Below, piece after piece: positions 29,801-41,820 of a stretch of DNA of 64,000 nt. A program made the translations under genes and the position numbers. The stretch lies in the NCBI GenBank assembly GCA_017562135.1, contig QEYB01000282.1:248001-312000 (forward strand), read 5' to 3'. The stretch's first letter is position 1. Each line of letters starts with the position of its first letter. Below the pieces are notes generated by a model. That model ran no database searches and was not told where the DNA came from. It worked only from the letters and a program-made list of their open reading frames with translations. The DNA comes from Dipylidium caninum (lineage: Eukaryota > Platyhelminthes > Cestoda > Cyclophyllidea > Dipylidiidae).

Positions 29801-32800
29801 AGTCATTGCAAATTTTAATTAAAAATGAAAATTAGAAAGTTTTGCTGATATATTGCCCTTTGCCATCTTTCAGGCTGTCCTAATTCCACATTTATAAATT
29901 TTCTGGATTTTGCTATCATCAAACTGAATTAAGCGTGATTTGACATCATGAAAGTCAATAAAAGTTTTGACATTTGAGGACTTCTGCATGGAATGACGCT
30001 ATAAATGGTGGTCTGAAGGCTCGTGGCAGACGTGTCATGACATGCCAACTCAGATCCAACAATTTGTGGCCAGTTACGAAAGATGTGCGGCGTTTCGCAC
30101 TATTATGGTGGGCAACAATACCCTTACGACTATCTGCCACTTCTAGCCGCTCTGCTTGAATTGCCTCGCTCAGTTTGGCGATTCGTTGAACGAACTCGTT
30201 TGAGTTGATCGTCTGGTTGGTTAGTGAAAGTTCAAAATGCAGAATTTCTTTTTATACTCCTAACAGACTGACAGCGTAATCAACGTTGTTCTAAACTATG
30301 ATGCTATTGCGTTGCACCAAATGAATTCCCTTAAACTGCTGGTGAAATATTCAAATATAGAGTTCCCAAGCATAACCAGGCTTTTTTAACTTTTCTCTGT
30401 CACATCATGTGTCGCGCTCTGACAATCAGAATCGACAGTGGTTTTGAGTTGCAGTTTCATCGAACTCGACTTGACGTACGGCCAAATTGTTGAGAATTTT
30501 TCGATTATAAGTCATTTCCTTCCTTCCATGGCTTCATTCTCATCGACGGCGCATAACTCCTTGAGTGCTTGCAATGCGTTCTTTCTTTTTCGAAAATAAT
30601 ACGACAAAATAGGTCTGAAGTGCACGTCTTAAATTACCATTTCTAAATTGGAATCAAAACAAAAATACACAACTGAACGGTGTAATTTTTCTTCTGAATG
30701 AAGGGTAAAAGTCCAAACAAGAAAAAATATATAGATGAAGCACTTGGAATACGTTAAAGGGAAGAGAGAAAGTGTAAAATCCACCGTCGAAGATTTCGCA
30801 ATGACTTAGTTGCCAGCCTATCACTAAACTCATGCAAAACTCCATTTTTCGGCTTCCCTGAAGGGTCTTTTACGAGGCGAAATAACCTCACCTAGTAATG
30901 ATAACAAATGGTTAAAGAAATAAGCTGGTCGCTGCTTAGTCCCTGGACAGTAGAATTTTTTGGCATCACAACAGGTCAGATAAAAATTTTCGTGAAGCCC
31001 AACTTTTGTCAGTCACATAATTGGATCATCTCATGTAAAACATAGGACGAATCTTTAACACATTATAGACAAAGGAGAAATGAGGGTGGTAGTGGCAGCG
31101 GTGCTTGTTAGAGAGGCCTTACTCAAGGATGCGTTGAACGGTGAGCCAGACTTCGTCGGTGCTGCGGGAGAGAGCGAGGATCTCGGAGACCTCCTCTTGG
31201 TGCAGACCACGTAAATTATGCCCGTTCCACTCTAGTATCTCATCGCCTATCTGCAGTTCGCCCATCAAGTCGGCCACGGACCTGTCCTTCACGGAACTCA
31301 CGAAGGTCCCCACCATATCCGAGGGCACTCGTTTCCCGATCACCAATTTCAGACCTGCACCATGTACACAAAATGCTGCCAGTAAGGAGGCGGTTAACTG
31401 TCAAATGAACAACCGTTGGTTCATCCTCCCCAAGCCCCTCTGGTGTAACAGAACATTATGAGTCGGGAATAAAGTAGAAGTGGGAGGCGAAGACGAGGTT
31501 GTCAGTACACAAATTGATCAACTACCTTGCTGTTGGTTCAGTCCATTACCACTGTTAAAACGCATAATGTAGTCTGAAGGAAGGGGAAGGAAGCTGAGGG
31601 AATTTAAAACGCCCGTCTGTAAGTCAGAGGCCTTGGTGGGATAAAATGGGCAACTCTTCCGATCCGAAATAAATTTACGGCCAGGGGTTTCCTGCCCCAC
31701 AAGTCTTTACGTCGTGTCAAAGAGACTTGCGGTTTAAGGTAGCCTGTCGACTAGAAAAGGAGGAGCCTATTCCTGGATGGCATTTTTCTCTTGACGTAAA
31801 GTTTTTGCGGTCCTGTAAACTTCAGCAACAACCATCGCAATGACGTCTTGGCCATCTTCATTCCCCTATTTCCCCAAATCCATTTGCAAATACTAGTAGG
31901 AAGAAAGAGGGTAAAGAAAGGCGTAAAAAGGTGGAAGAAATTCACCTGTCTTTTCGCCCGCACCACTTAGAATAATACTCAAGACTGGTAGCCAATTCTC
32001 CACACGAGGGGGCTTTGGACAGAGAGGAACTGGTACTTTCTAACTGACTGGTACTCTCGGACCTCGTTACAACCTTCTAACTCTAATGGCGAATCTCCCC
32101 ACTTAATAAGTGAGAGGAGGGGGACAAACCGAGGACTTGATGCAGGGGAGAAAACATAGAGACGCTCAGTGCTCCCGGTTATGTTATTACTCAACACTGA
32201 CCATTGCGAGTAAATTATTACATGAGATGGAAAACAGAAAGAAGGAGGGGAAAAAAGATCCAATTGAGAAGAGAAGTGGAAAGACGATTGAATGCTAGCT
32301 GGACGAAGGAATGTAGAGATACGAAACGGATGGTTGAAATGGATACGTGTAGGGAGCAGGCATGCATGAGGGTAGAGAAGAAAGGGAAGTCATTGTTGCC
32401 CAGCAGAGGTGCCTCACCGCGGTTCGTATTCCGAGGTCAGCTAATAAGTCTAAATCTTCTTATTCAATTCCGAAACTCCCTAAAAAAGTTTACTTACTCA
32501 CGACAAGGATAAGTAATGATCATAAACTCCACGGGCTGCCAAGGGATCTCGAGAGATGGAAGAGAAGAGCAAATCCACTGTCCCCATCGCGTACTGCTCA
32601 GGAGTGGGAGCCACCGAAATTATCAGCGACAGTGAAGCAAAAACGACTCACCAAAACTGCTGAGTAACCCGACTTCACTGCTTGCCCGAGTTTTACGGAG
32701 GTACACCTGACCAATCAGACTCTCGCCATCGGGAGACAGTGACCAAAAGACGGCGCGACGCTGGAGGGAAATAGTGGAAGTTAAGAATGGCCACCATAGC

Positions 32801-35800
32801 ACTTTGTCAGTGGGGTCAAGAAATCGAACTTCCTTCTCTTTGAGTCGATTGGCTTACGAAGTATGAAAGTGCCTCAGGGGCACATCAGTCTTCCAACAAA
32901 GTAAAACTACCCCCATTCGCTCAGTACATTATGAGGTGGGGTGATACAAGTTCTGACGGCTCCATGAGTGACAGTGACAAACAGGTCAATCCACAAATGG
33001 TAAAATATTTGCCCCTCAGTCGATATTTGGGCCAAAACACAGGAAAGCGGACATGATACCGATCGCTAATAGATTCTCAGTCGAGTATTCTCCTTTTCAG
33101 ATGGACGAAAACAAAGTATGTGTTGGTAACGCGGCCTTCTCAACCACCGTACATCGAACTGATCAGAATCAAGACGCACTTTTCCATGTCGATGTACGCC
33201 GAGGTCAGGGATGACAACATTTCAGCTCATTCTAATTGACAGTTACAAATGCCCATATTGTCAACGATGGAAATGTGAGAACGCCCGGGTAGGGAGAAAA
33301 CGATTGGTAATTCTATTGGCCACAAGAAGCTAGCCTATTTTCTCTAATTCCACACTGTGTAGAAACTTGTGCCACTTGACAGGGCAACGATCTACCTTTT
33401 ATCCACACACATTAATCTCTTTGGAATAATCATGGCATTTTGAGAGGCGTAGACGGACTTCGTGCAGAGACTTCAGAAGGGTCCGCGATGGAGTGCTGTC
33501 TCGTCCGCACTCGACAATCGCCTCCATCCCCCATTCCCCCACCCTACCCCACCCCCTCTGTCGCTCTGATTGCGCGTCTACACGGATGTTTCCAGAAGGT
33601 GTCAGAGCATTCAGGCTGCAGACTGCAGACTTTGACTTAATGCGTCGCCTCGCCACACCACCCGTCCTGAGGGAGAATCGGTCCTTCCCATATCTTCTTA
33701 ACACACTGCCCTTTGTGCTGTACATGGAAGGATACAGCGCTCCGCAGGAGGTGTTGCATCAACCCCATCAAGGTATTGATGCAGTAGTGGTGAACGCAGG
33801 GTCTGTCGGGTTGAACGGTAGCAGTAAGCGCAAAGAACCTCTGAGAAAGTAAGGCCTCGATTTCACCATCGCCATCACCACTAATAGTGATATCTATATG
33901 TGTGCATGTGTATCTGTGTCTGTGTGCTTGATCCTCGAGTTTTGTCGAACCTTGATACGTCTGAGGGCCTCTTCTGCATTCCGCCCGGAGAGAGGAGTTG
34001 CCATATCACTTGCCCGTGTTTGCAGTAAAATGGATAACCGCGAGTTCTGGTAGACACGACCGCACCGGACCGCGACGAAAGCTGCAACACCTCGCCTCTA
34101 TCTCCGAATAATTGGGGAATATTCACTTTCTACTTCCCTCATTTTCATACTTTCCAATCACATCTGCGCAAATGCGGCAGAGTGAAGCCGATGTCTCTGA
34201 GACCTGCCAGCCAGTAGTGTAGCCTAATCGAGGGCACTTCTCCGTAAGGGCACCCTCCACAATGCAGTCATCGTCGCGAGGACATTTTCTCCGAAATGCC
34301 CATCTGAGGGGGGACGGGAGGGGGAGAAGGGAAAGCAGCTGGCTGCACGAAGGGATTCGCATTTCACCATTGACTCGTGACGCAGTGACGCGAGTCAATG
34401 TGTGCAAGGAGGCCTGACGAACTGGATAACATGGAGGAAGGTGGAGGAAGGTGGGGAAAGAGGTTGGAGAGATGATAAGGGAGTGGAAGGAGTCACGTAG
34501 CATGCCTTTTCTATTTTGATTCATCCAGACACCGTGATTTTCGTGACCTCATGGTTGGTGGTTCGGTCGGTGAAGCCACTCCTTCCTTCCTTCCTTCACC
34601 TCGCATCCTCTTCCTTCCTCTTCCCTCCTCTCCGCTCCCTTGTTGACAAGGCTAACCAGGGGGCCACAAGTCGCGTCCACGTGTAACAAGACCTTGCATG
34701 CTCGAATTCAGTGTATGATCTCAACGAAAGTAATTAAGCATTGGAGTAGTCGCTGAGTACACCAACTCACCGAAGATGGACGATCAACATCGATGCTGTG
34801 CTGATACATCCTGCTTTCGGTAGTGAAGGACTTGTGGTAGTCACCTAGGCGTAAAGGAAAAAGCAACGCCATCTCCACATTCTTAGGATGCGTTAATTAG
34901 CGGTTAGTGCACAGACCAAAGGAGTCTGGCCAAGCGGCGGAAAGTGGAAGGAAAACTTGCCGGTTCCCCATGGAAACGACAAAGGAGGCTTGAACTGCCA
35001 ACAGGTCCTCACCATGCAGGAAGGCCTCCGACTGACAGGGCTCCGACACTGAGCCCAGGTCGACCTGAGCCGCGTCCCCATGTCGCCTGTGACTAGATTG
35101 GAGACCGGCGTGGGGGGAGCCCTCAGCGGATCCGCACGATGTGACGCTGGTCTCGCCTCGTGCTCCACCACTGTCGCCTGTCCTGAAGACATGTCGTTCG
35201 AGGCGCAAGGGCGGCGGCCCCACTGGATGCGCCCACGCAGACTCCGCGAAATTGCGTCGATAGGCGCGACCCAGTGGGGGTCCGGTGGAGTGTCGCAATT
35301 GCGGGAGGTTATAGGCGTGTTGCGTGGTAGCGGGGTAGTGGGAGGAGTGCTGTTGCATGTAGCGCGTGGGAATGGAGGAGTAGGACTGCTGGCGGTGAGG
35401 ATGCTGTTGTTGTTGTGGGGCGTGGGATGGGAGCGGAGGCGCCGGCTGTTGGTAGTAATTATGGGAAATTTGACTGGTGCGGTGGGGATGCGGATGACTG
35501 TGGGAGCTGGGTGTACTCTGGTAGTGCGGCCATACACGCTCCTCCTCGCTCACGGAACGGTGGCTATGGATGGGAGAGAAAGGAAAGGACAAAACATTAC
35601 TGCAACCATTCTCCCGAGGCTGTTATTCACATATCCGACTCCCCAAGCTCTTTTCCGCTTTCTTGCAACGTCACGTCTCTTCCAAGTGTCGTCACCACAA
35701 TTCCCTGGAGCGCCTCATCACCACTACTTATGTATGAAACAGTAAGACAACGTGAAGAGTAGCCTTCTCCCACGTCACTGAGAAGGTGGAAGTAGCCACA

Positions 35801-38800
35801 GTCTGGACAGGTCCGAGTGAGAGTAAACTAGGTGAGGAGTGTGAAGACAGCATGGGGCAGCCCCTCGGAAATCTGTTCCTAGGCCGAGATGACGAAGTAG
35901 GAGCATGCCTTTCCTCCTCTCTTTTCCTCCTTCGACATCCTATATCTGCTCGGAAAGCTGTCCTGAGGCAAAGGTCGTCTACTGACCTAAACACCAATGT
36001 CAGAGACACGCGCCACCTGGTTGTGAGGCACACTTAGTTGTCACTTCACTTGTTTAAGCGCCCAGCTTCGAGAATGATCGTTGAGGGCAATGAGAGGGTG
36101 GTGAATCTAGTGATGACTTTCTTTTGCAGATGAGCCAGAAGCGATGGGAATTAGTTAATTAATCAAACAACCTCGTCAACATTCCTGAAACCCTTATGAG
36201 AACCGCGTGTGCCGAGTCGGGACTTATGAGACGTTGGACGACACTTGGGTGAAATGTACGTGGAGCGGTTGGTCACCAGGCGAAGTGAAAGTGAACATCA
36301 AAACCAGTGAACATACCCAAGGAGACCGGTCCTGTGTTCCCCCCTCGCTCTTTCCTCCCTCCCTCGCTCCTTCCTCCCTCCCTTCTTCTCTCCCTTCCTG
36401 CCTCTCTCCCTCTCCCATTAAACTCGAAGACGAGAGGGGAGTTGTGAAGGCACTCGATTTCACCAACCACTTGACAGTGCAGAAGTGTAACGAAAGTGAA
36501 GAGAACAATTAGGACTGCCAATGAAGCAGACTGGAGTTCTTGAAATGACAGACATTTTTGAGCCTTAATAGAATGGGAGAAGTTGGAGAGGAAGAGAAGA
36601 CTCACTTCTTTATGGTCTCCCGGTGCCGCGTTCGGCCAGCTATGCCTGCATAGCCGCTTAGACTGCGCTCAACAGGAACATCTTTTGAGGTGGGGGCCGT
36701 GGCGGAGGAGGAAGTGGTGGTGGTAAGGCCGGTGACGATTGTACCGAGTTGGGGTTCCAATCGGGGATTAGACTTGGTCCTGGCTAGAGCTAAAGAGGAG
36801 GCGGCTCTTCCGCTGGAACCTGTAAATTCTTTCGCGCTGTGACTCATCGGCCGCGGAGTGGCTAGATTACTGAAGCAGTTTTTACACATCCACGAAGACT
36901 ATAATCAAATAAAGAAAGTCTAATGATAGGTAATTAAATTTCTAATTATTCTTTTTTTATCTCCCTACTCTCAGATGGTACGAACGCCTGCCGTGTATCT
37001 CTGAACCTTCTTCAGAGACGCTGAGGTACGCTCTCTCAGGCTTGTTGGAGGTACGTTGTCAGTCCACAATTAACAATTCTCTCACCTGAGTACCAAACCA
37101 TCCACCGCACCGCACACAGGTCTTGAGGTTGCACTGAGCACAATTGTGACCGGCTCTTCCTGTGAACTTTGTGACATGGCAGACTTCGCAGACATCGCTA
37201 CTGCTACCACTACCACCGCCGGTTCGGCTAAAGAAACTGGTGACTGCACCAAAGAGATCTCCAGAAGTGCGATTGTGTTGAACGGAGGGAAATGGTTTCT
37301 CCCCACTGAGACCACGTCGGGTGACACCTCCGAAGAATTCGTCCTTAGCCCGAGCAATGGGGCCGCCGATACTGTTGGGTAGTTGAGCATTAGAAGCACA
37401 AACCGCGTTGCTGGTAGTCGTGCGAGTGGGCAGGGTAGTGGAGGGGGAGACATCGGCCAGAGATGGAAGTCTTTGGAAAACTTTGGAGCCACATTGGACA
37501 ACTTGACAGGCAGGTGTGGAGAGGGTGACTTGGGAGCTTAAATGAAAACCACTCAGCTAATCAGTCCTCCAACCTCCTGTCTGAGGTGATATCACAGCAA
37601 CCTGTTAACTAGTAATGATTGTTTCCAGATGAAAAATCGCTCACCGCAGTAAAAATCCGCTTCAGTACCAGCTCCCCACTTTCCTCATTCCTAGACTGAG
37701 CTGGTAAATGTGGCGGGTTAATTGAAGATTCACTTCAAATGCTTACTTTGCTGTGCATCGGTAGGTGGCGCCACTCCGACGGTAAATGTCGGTTAAAAAG
37801 TGCTATATAAACGGCTGGACAGGCCAAAGACTGACTGAATACTTAATCGCAAAATTATAATTCTTAACTGTCCAAAAAATCTATCAAGTCCTCATCTTCG
37901 GCAATGACCTTCATCGCTCACAGAAGGCGATGGTGTGCTCTCGATGATGTCTGCAGTCCCAAATTAGACCGACGGTTGGGACTATCGTCTGTGTTTCAAA
38001 GCGATCGCGTCAATCGCTGAGGCTGGGAACATCCCTTTTCGGGGCGCTTATGAAAGAGCGTAATTTAATATTTATGACGCTGTTAGAGGTTGAACATTAG
38101 ACCATTTGCAGCGAGGTTAGGACCTTCAGGCATGGTAACTCAATGCCAAATGTAAAGAAGGGCAGATAAAATTTGGCTCCTTAACGCAAAAGTGGTTCAA
38201 ACCTCCTGTTAAAGTGCCACATCTGAATGCTGAATAGTGACATCTCGCGGTATTGCAAAGGCCAAGAGGCAAGTGAATCCTCTGTCGTTTAACCCACTCG
38301 TCTATTTTTTATAATTGTGCCCGCCTCCATGGTTGATGTGTGGAATCTCCCCTCTTATCCTCGACCTGTCTGCGCGCCTGCACTCAACACACACCCCGGT
38401 CGGCCTGGCAGCTCTCACAAACATGGCGACACACAGAGGACCAGATGCGAGGTGATGTGAGGTGAGGGAAGAGGATGCGAGCCGAGGGCTGCCAGCGGTG
38501 AAGGTGGGGCGAGGAAAACAGGAGGCCAGAGGCCGGGGGGGAAGAGAGAGAGAGGCGAGTGAATGTACGTGATACGTGACGCAAACGGGGAAACTAAATT
38601 ATTTAGAAAGTCTGTGAAAGCCACGGTCGTACACACTTGTGCAAGTCCGAGTGTTAGCAAGCAAGAAAGCAAACGATGAGAGGAGGAGGAGGAGCAGGAG
38701 GAGCAGGAGAGAGCGAACAGTCAACAGCCAATAGGAGGAGAAAATTTGACGGCGTGCAAACGTGCAATCCTTCGCGCTCACCGCCCTACCGATCGATAGT

Positions 38801-38815
38801 ATTTGAGTGTATTTG

Positions 38816-38854
<39 letters not shown>

Positions 38855-41763
38855 GGTAAGTGGGTGGGTGTGGGTATGTATGAGTTGTTGGCCAAATTAC
38901 TTTGTTCGCCTCCACGTCCGCATGTGCACGCGTATGTGCACATGCTTGCACGTGCGCACGCACACACTCACTGTCCCCACGGCATGCGCCGGTGCGTAGT
39001 GCGTGCGCACGCGTGTAGGCGAACAAGCACGACAGTTAAGTTTCCAGCTAACGCACGCATTAATAATTGCTATTCAGCGGGGAGGAAATTAAGCTGGCTG
39101 CAACCGATTCTGCCTTTCCCACTTGGAATTCTCCCTCCTCGTGCCATCACACAATCCCAGCGATGCCTTTTTAATCACCGAGGACAAAATTACTGCCCAA
39201 AAATAAGCGAAGGAGCTATGGCGCCGCGACCATTGTCGGTATGGGGAAGATGACATCGTAGGGCTCTCGGTGAGGAACAACTATTCGATCCTCCAGAGAA
39301 ATGCGTCAAAAGATGGTTTATATCTTCCTCATACCAGAAATTTTACCGCACCACATAAAAAAACCTTTTCGTGTATTGCTTTCGTGTGTGATCGACACAA
39401 GTTGGCCAAGTCCCCTACCCATTTTATTTATTCCGTGGAGGGACGTACGTTTGAAGAGTCCTCAAATTTTCGCCTCCCGCAATTAAGTCTGTTTTAAAAG
39501 AAAGATGATACTAAGGTAGATGTATGTATGAAAAATAGAAATTAAAACATTTCGAGAAGAAAACTGTCTGATTTAAAAGAAATTCACGGACCGGGGATTA
39601 GGGAAGATCCTGGATGGAGAAGTTTTTTTAGTTCGCACAAATTATTCGGGAATGGCCATTATATCGAGGCAGTTTTAGCTCACTACTTCACGAAACTTGA
39701 ATAGAGCACAAGTCCATCGTTCAAGACTCACAGGATGGTCGCCGGCCGCAGAGGTCTAGATATCCTAACCTTAGACAACTCGAAAGTGACTTTACCCTCA
39801 ACCTTTAACTTAAATGAGTGTATCTGAAAAGTAGCTTTTACATCGCTATTTGGATATTTTTCACATACGCAACAGTGGCAGCTAACAAAAGGCTCAAATC
39901 CCATTTACCTTTCAAAAACACACGTTTGCGTTAATCGATATGTAAAAATGGTCCTGACCGAAGCAGGATTTATTACTTAGACTCTGTCAATTCCCACATT
40001 TTGATTGGCCGATTATTCGGCACCGATGATTGGTTAATTATCAGGTATTTTGATTTCTATTTTTAAGTTGTGCGCAGTAGATTAGTTAAACTCTAAATTA
40101 TCCCACTCACGCTGTATTTGTGCAGTAAAGGAAGAATTTTTATGTTTGACTCAATGAGCAAGCATGAAATAATCCGTGAACGCACGGCCCTGACAACGAT
40201 TACACAATATATCTTGACTACATAATCTACCTTTCTGTTGCTTTTTCCGTGGCGTCAGGCAGGAAGCTCGTCTGAAGTTGTTAGACGACTGTCAAAGCAT
40301 CAAGTAGTCTGATTATTGATCCAGCAGCCAAACCCAATCATCCCCGATTCCGCACCACCATGTTAAGCCTAAGCGGGCGGATTCACATCGCCAACAGAGG
40401 GCGCTCTTTTGCCACTGGGTAACTGGCTAATGGAAGATGCCCTGGACTGGAGTGAGTTATGGGTGAACCCGGATAATTGCCGAGGCGGCGTAATAGTCGC
40501 CACCACGCGGTGGAAATGAGTGATGGTTGGCCTCCACGCGACAGTCTCATTTAACTGGCGAACATTGCCAACTAGTGTAGTGTGTGTGGGGTTAATTGTT
40601 CATTCATTCGAGATTCGAGCCATCCTGCTTGGTGTTGGATGGTCGGGTGGGAGAGGGAAAATTGTTCACTCCTACTGATGCACGAATGCAAGCTAAGCTA
40701 TTTAAAAAGTTAATTTCAAAAATCCAGCTCTCTCCTCTCGGACTTTAGGTTGATGAATTTCAAGATCAAACAAGATACCATTTGTCCCGCATATGTGGCG
40801 CCGATTATTTTACATTTTATAACCCTGTACTCTGCCGATTAGTACCATCTCAGACATGAAAGTGGGCGCTCAATTGTGCCAGTCCCCCACAGGTGGTGGG
40901 AGAATGCGTGGAACATCCATCCACGGTGGGACGAGGTCGTACCCCATTAAATGAAAGACCATCTTGCAGCTGATCTCCTCACTCATTCATATTAAACCAT
41001 ATCAGATTGCAGGAGGATGCCATACAAGATCTTCTCTTAGCAGGGCGTAAGGATCCTCATTACGGCGGTTATGTCCTTCGAAAATGACCAATTAAAAGAA
41101 TAGTTTTCTATCAGCCCATCCGGGTGGCATGGTGTACGGTCGATTGCGAGGACGGATAAATTTACCTTTAGCGGAAGAAATCGGTGTTCCTTTTCCTATA
41201 CTCTGCGACACCGAAATTTGCCATCTGCGTGTCTTCCCTGTGGTCAACGCATTTGCAACATTGTCCTATGATCTTCACAAAACTTTGTGTGCTGTGACGA
41301 GCTTTTCTATCTCGAATGATATCACATTGGTTAACTTTAGAGCTGCTTCCCCTTACACTGCTACCAATTTCCCGAAACATATAGCAAAGCACACTCAATG
41401 ATTTCATGTTAACTAATTAGTAAATTTAGGCATCGTGTACTCTGCCGCACATCTCTCTCTCATGACGTCGAAGAGACGAGTTGGCCAAGATACCACCCAA
41501 AGATATAAGACTCACCAGTCCATAAGTTCCTCTTGTCGTTGCCTGTTAATAACATCCTCAATAATCCTCCTCTCCTCAGGCGTAAGATGAGATAGATCCG
41601 GTTGAATTTGATTCGCGCCCCCTCCACCGGAGCGTTGTGATCCGGGGTCGAATTTGTGAATCGTTTCAGAGGCGACCTGTCCCGACACCGTGGATGACAC
41701 TGTTGGTAGCGGAAGCGGCGGTGCCAGCGACAGCGGTGGTGACGATGATTGCAACTGCTGCAT
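23825..41763 (-). CDS. rim: RIM (regulating synaptic membrane exocytosis) active-zone scaffold
   Basis: RIM tethers vesicles, Munc13 and calcium channels at presynaptic active zones. Coding exons in gene order: 41763-41516, 37536-37086, 36898-36606, 35563-35013, 34844-34771, 32760-32652, 31354-31123, 29703-29651, 29555-29446, 29302-29166, 27577-27424, 27274-27176, 26962-26932, 26637-26397, 26187-25601, 25088-24800, 24519-24189 and 24097-23825. All are in phase and total about 1420 residues. The Rab-binding helix has LSHLTPEERRIIEDVI. The zinc finger (about residues 199-240) has eight Cys in four pairs: CEVC, CAQC, CVRC and CKNC. The PDZ domain on 31354-31123 has GDEILEWNGHNLRGL. C2A starts LKLRYDEAKQALAVSILAAR; as in other RIMs its aspartates are mostly absent. 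C2B carries GLGPGQLVGRQVLG, LEVEVIRARGL and VSVWGEYGRMDKKVFLG. Two introns appear to use GC donors. The start is uncertain: an in-frame ATG lies at 41820 and a 5' exon upstream is possible. Confidence 0.9.
27660..27737 (-). other. Possible 78-nt cassette exon in RIM C2A
   Basis: On the minus strand an open 78-nt segment has an acceptor (CATCAG ending at 27738) and a donor (GTACTA at 27659). Both ends are phase 2, matching the exons ending at 29166 and starting at 27577. Inclusion would insert 26 residues starting NGRESRKNVYEG. Skipping it gives a C2A of normal length (AILPETK followed by QYGSCCTRVV), so it is either alternative or spurious. Confidence 0.3.
29446..29555 (-). CDS. rim: RIM exon with poly-glutamate run and GC donor
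   Basis: This exon immediately precedes C2A. Its acceptor is TTTTAG and its donor reads CAG|GCAAGT, the form typical of rare GC-AG introns. It encodes about ten consecutive glutamates from a (GAG)n tract, visible as CTCCTCCTC on the + strand at 29510-29534. The exon runs from phase 1 to phase 0, which is what the flanking exons require. That fit supports the GC donor over the nearby GT. Confidence 0.65.
33399..33622 (-). CDS. Candidate alternative last exon of RIM (zinc-finger-only isoform)
   Basis: This segment lies in the RIM intron between exons 34844-34771 and 32760-32652. On the minus strand two acceptors 7 nt apart (CAG ending at 33623 and at 33616) precede it. Spliced from the exon ending at 36606 (phase 2), the acceptor at 33616 opens a 71-residue tail containing GWGRVGEWGMEAIVECG and TLLKSLHEVRLRL, ending at TAA 33401-33399. 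The acceptor at 33623 gives a stop after about 25 codons. Its phase does not fit the exons ending at 35013 or 34771. The decayed copy at 15.7-16.4 kb joins the 36606-36898 exon directly to this segment and continues past its stop. That is the main evidence that this is an exon with its 3' UTR. Confidence 0.5.
35013..35563 (-). CDS. rim: RIM His/Gln/Pro-rich linker exon
   Basis: This is the largest single exon between the zinc finger and the PDZ domain. It is open from acceptor CCATAG (ending at 35564) to donor GTGAGG (35012), phase 2 to phase 1. The product is low-complexity: runs rich in His, Gln, Pro, Ser and Tyr such as PPLPSHAPQQQQHPHRQQ, then an Arg/Gly-rich stretch. Such linkers are typical of RIM between domains and are not conserved in sequence. 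No known motif was recognised. Confidence 0.7.
36340..36417. repeat. Pyrimidine-rich (CCTCC)n tract in a RIM intron
   Basis: An almost pure C/T stretch of CCCT, CTCC and TTCC units on the + strand, lying in the RIM intron between the exons ending at 36606 and starting at 35563. A similar CCTTCCTTCC tract is at about 34575-34640. Confidence 0.85.
37537..41515 (-). other. RIM first mapped intron
   Basis: This 4.0-kb intron separates the Rab-binding helix exon from the zinc-finger exon; both ends are phase 2. It contains a (GT)16 tract at 38819-38851 and an alternating purine-pyrimidine tract at about 38926-39015. No further coding exon was convincing. Confidence 0.6.
38819..38851. repeat. (GT)16 microsatellite
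   Basis: Uninterrupted GT dinucleotides in the first RIM intron, followed within about 75 nt by a longer stretch rich in CACG/TGTG steps. Confidence 0.95.
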
Positions 41764-41820
41764 GGTGCATTGAAATGTGAACTCGGCTACATTCCAACAA
41801 AACCGTCCTAGTACTGGCAA

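Noticed and set aside
35080..35745. 221-codon open frame on the + strand
   Set aside because: It is the antisense shadow of the RIM linker exon 35013-35563.
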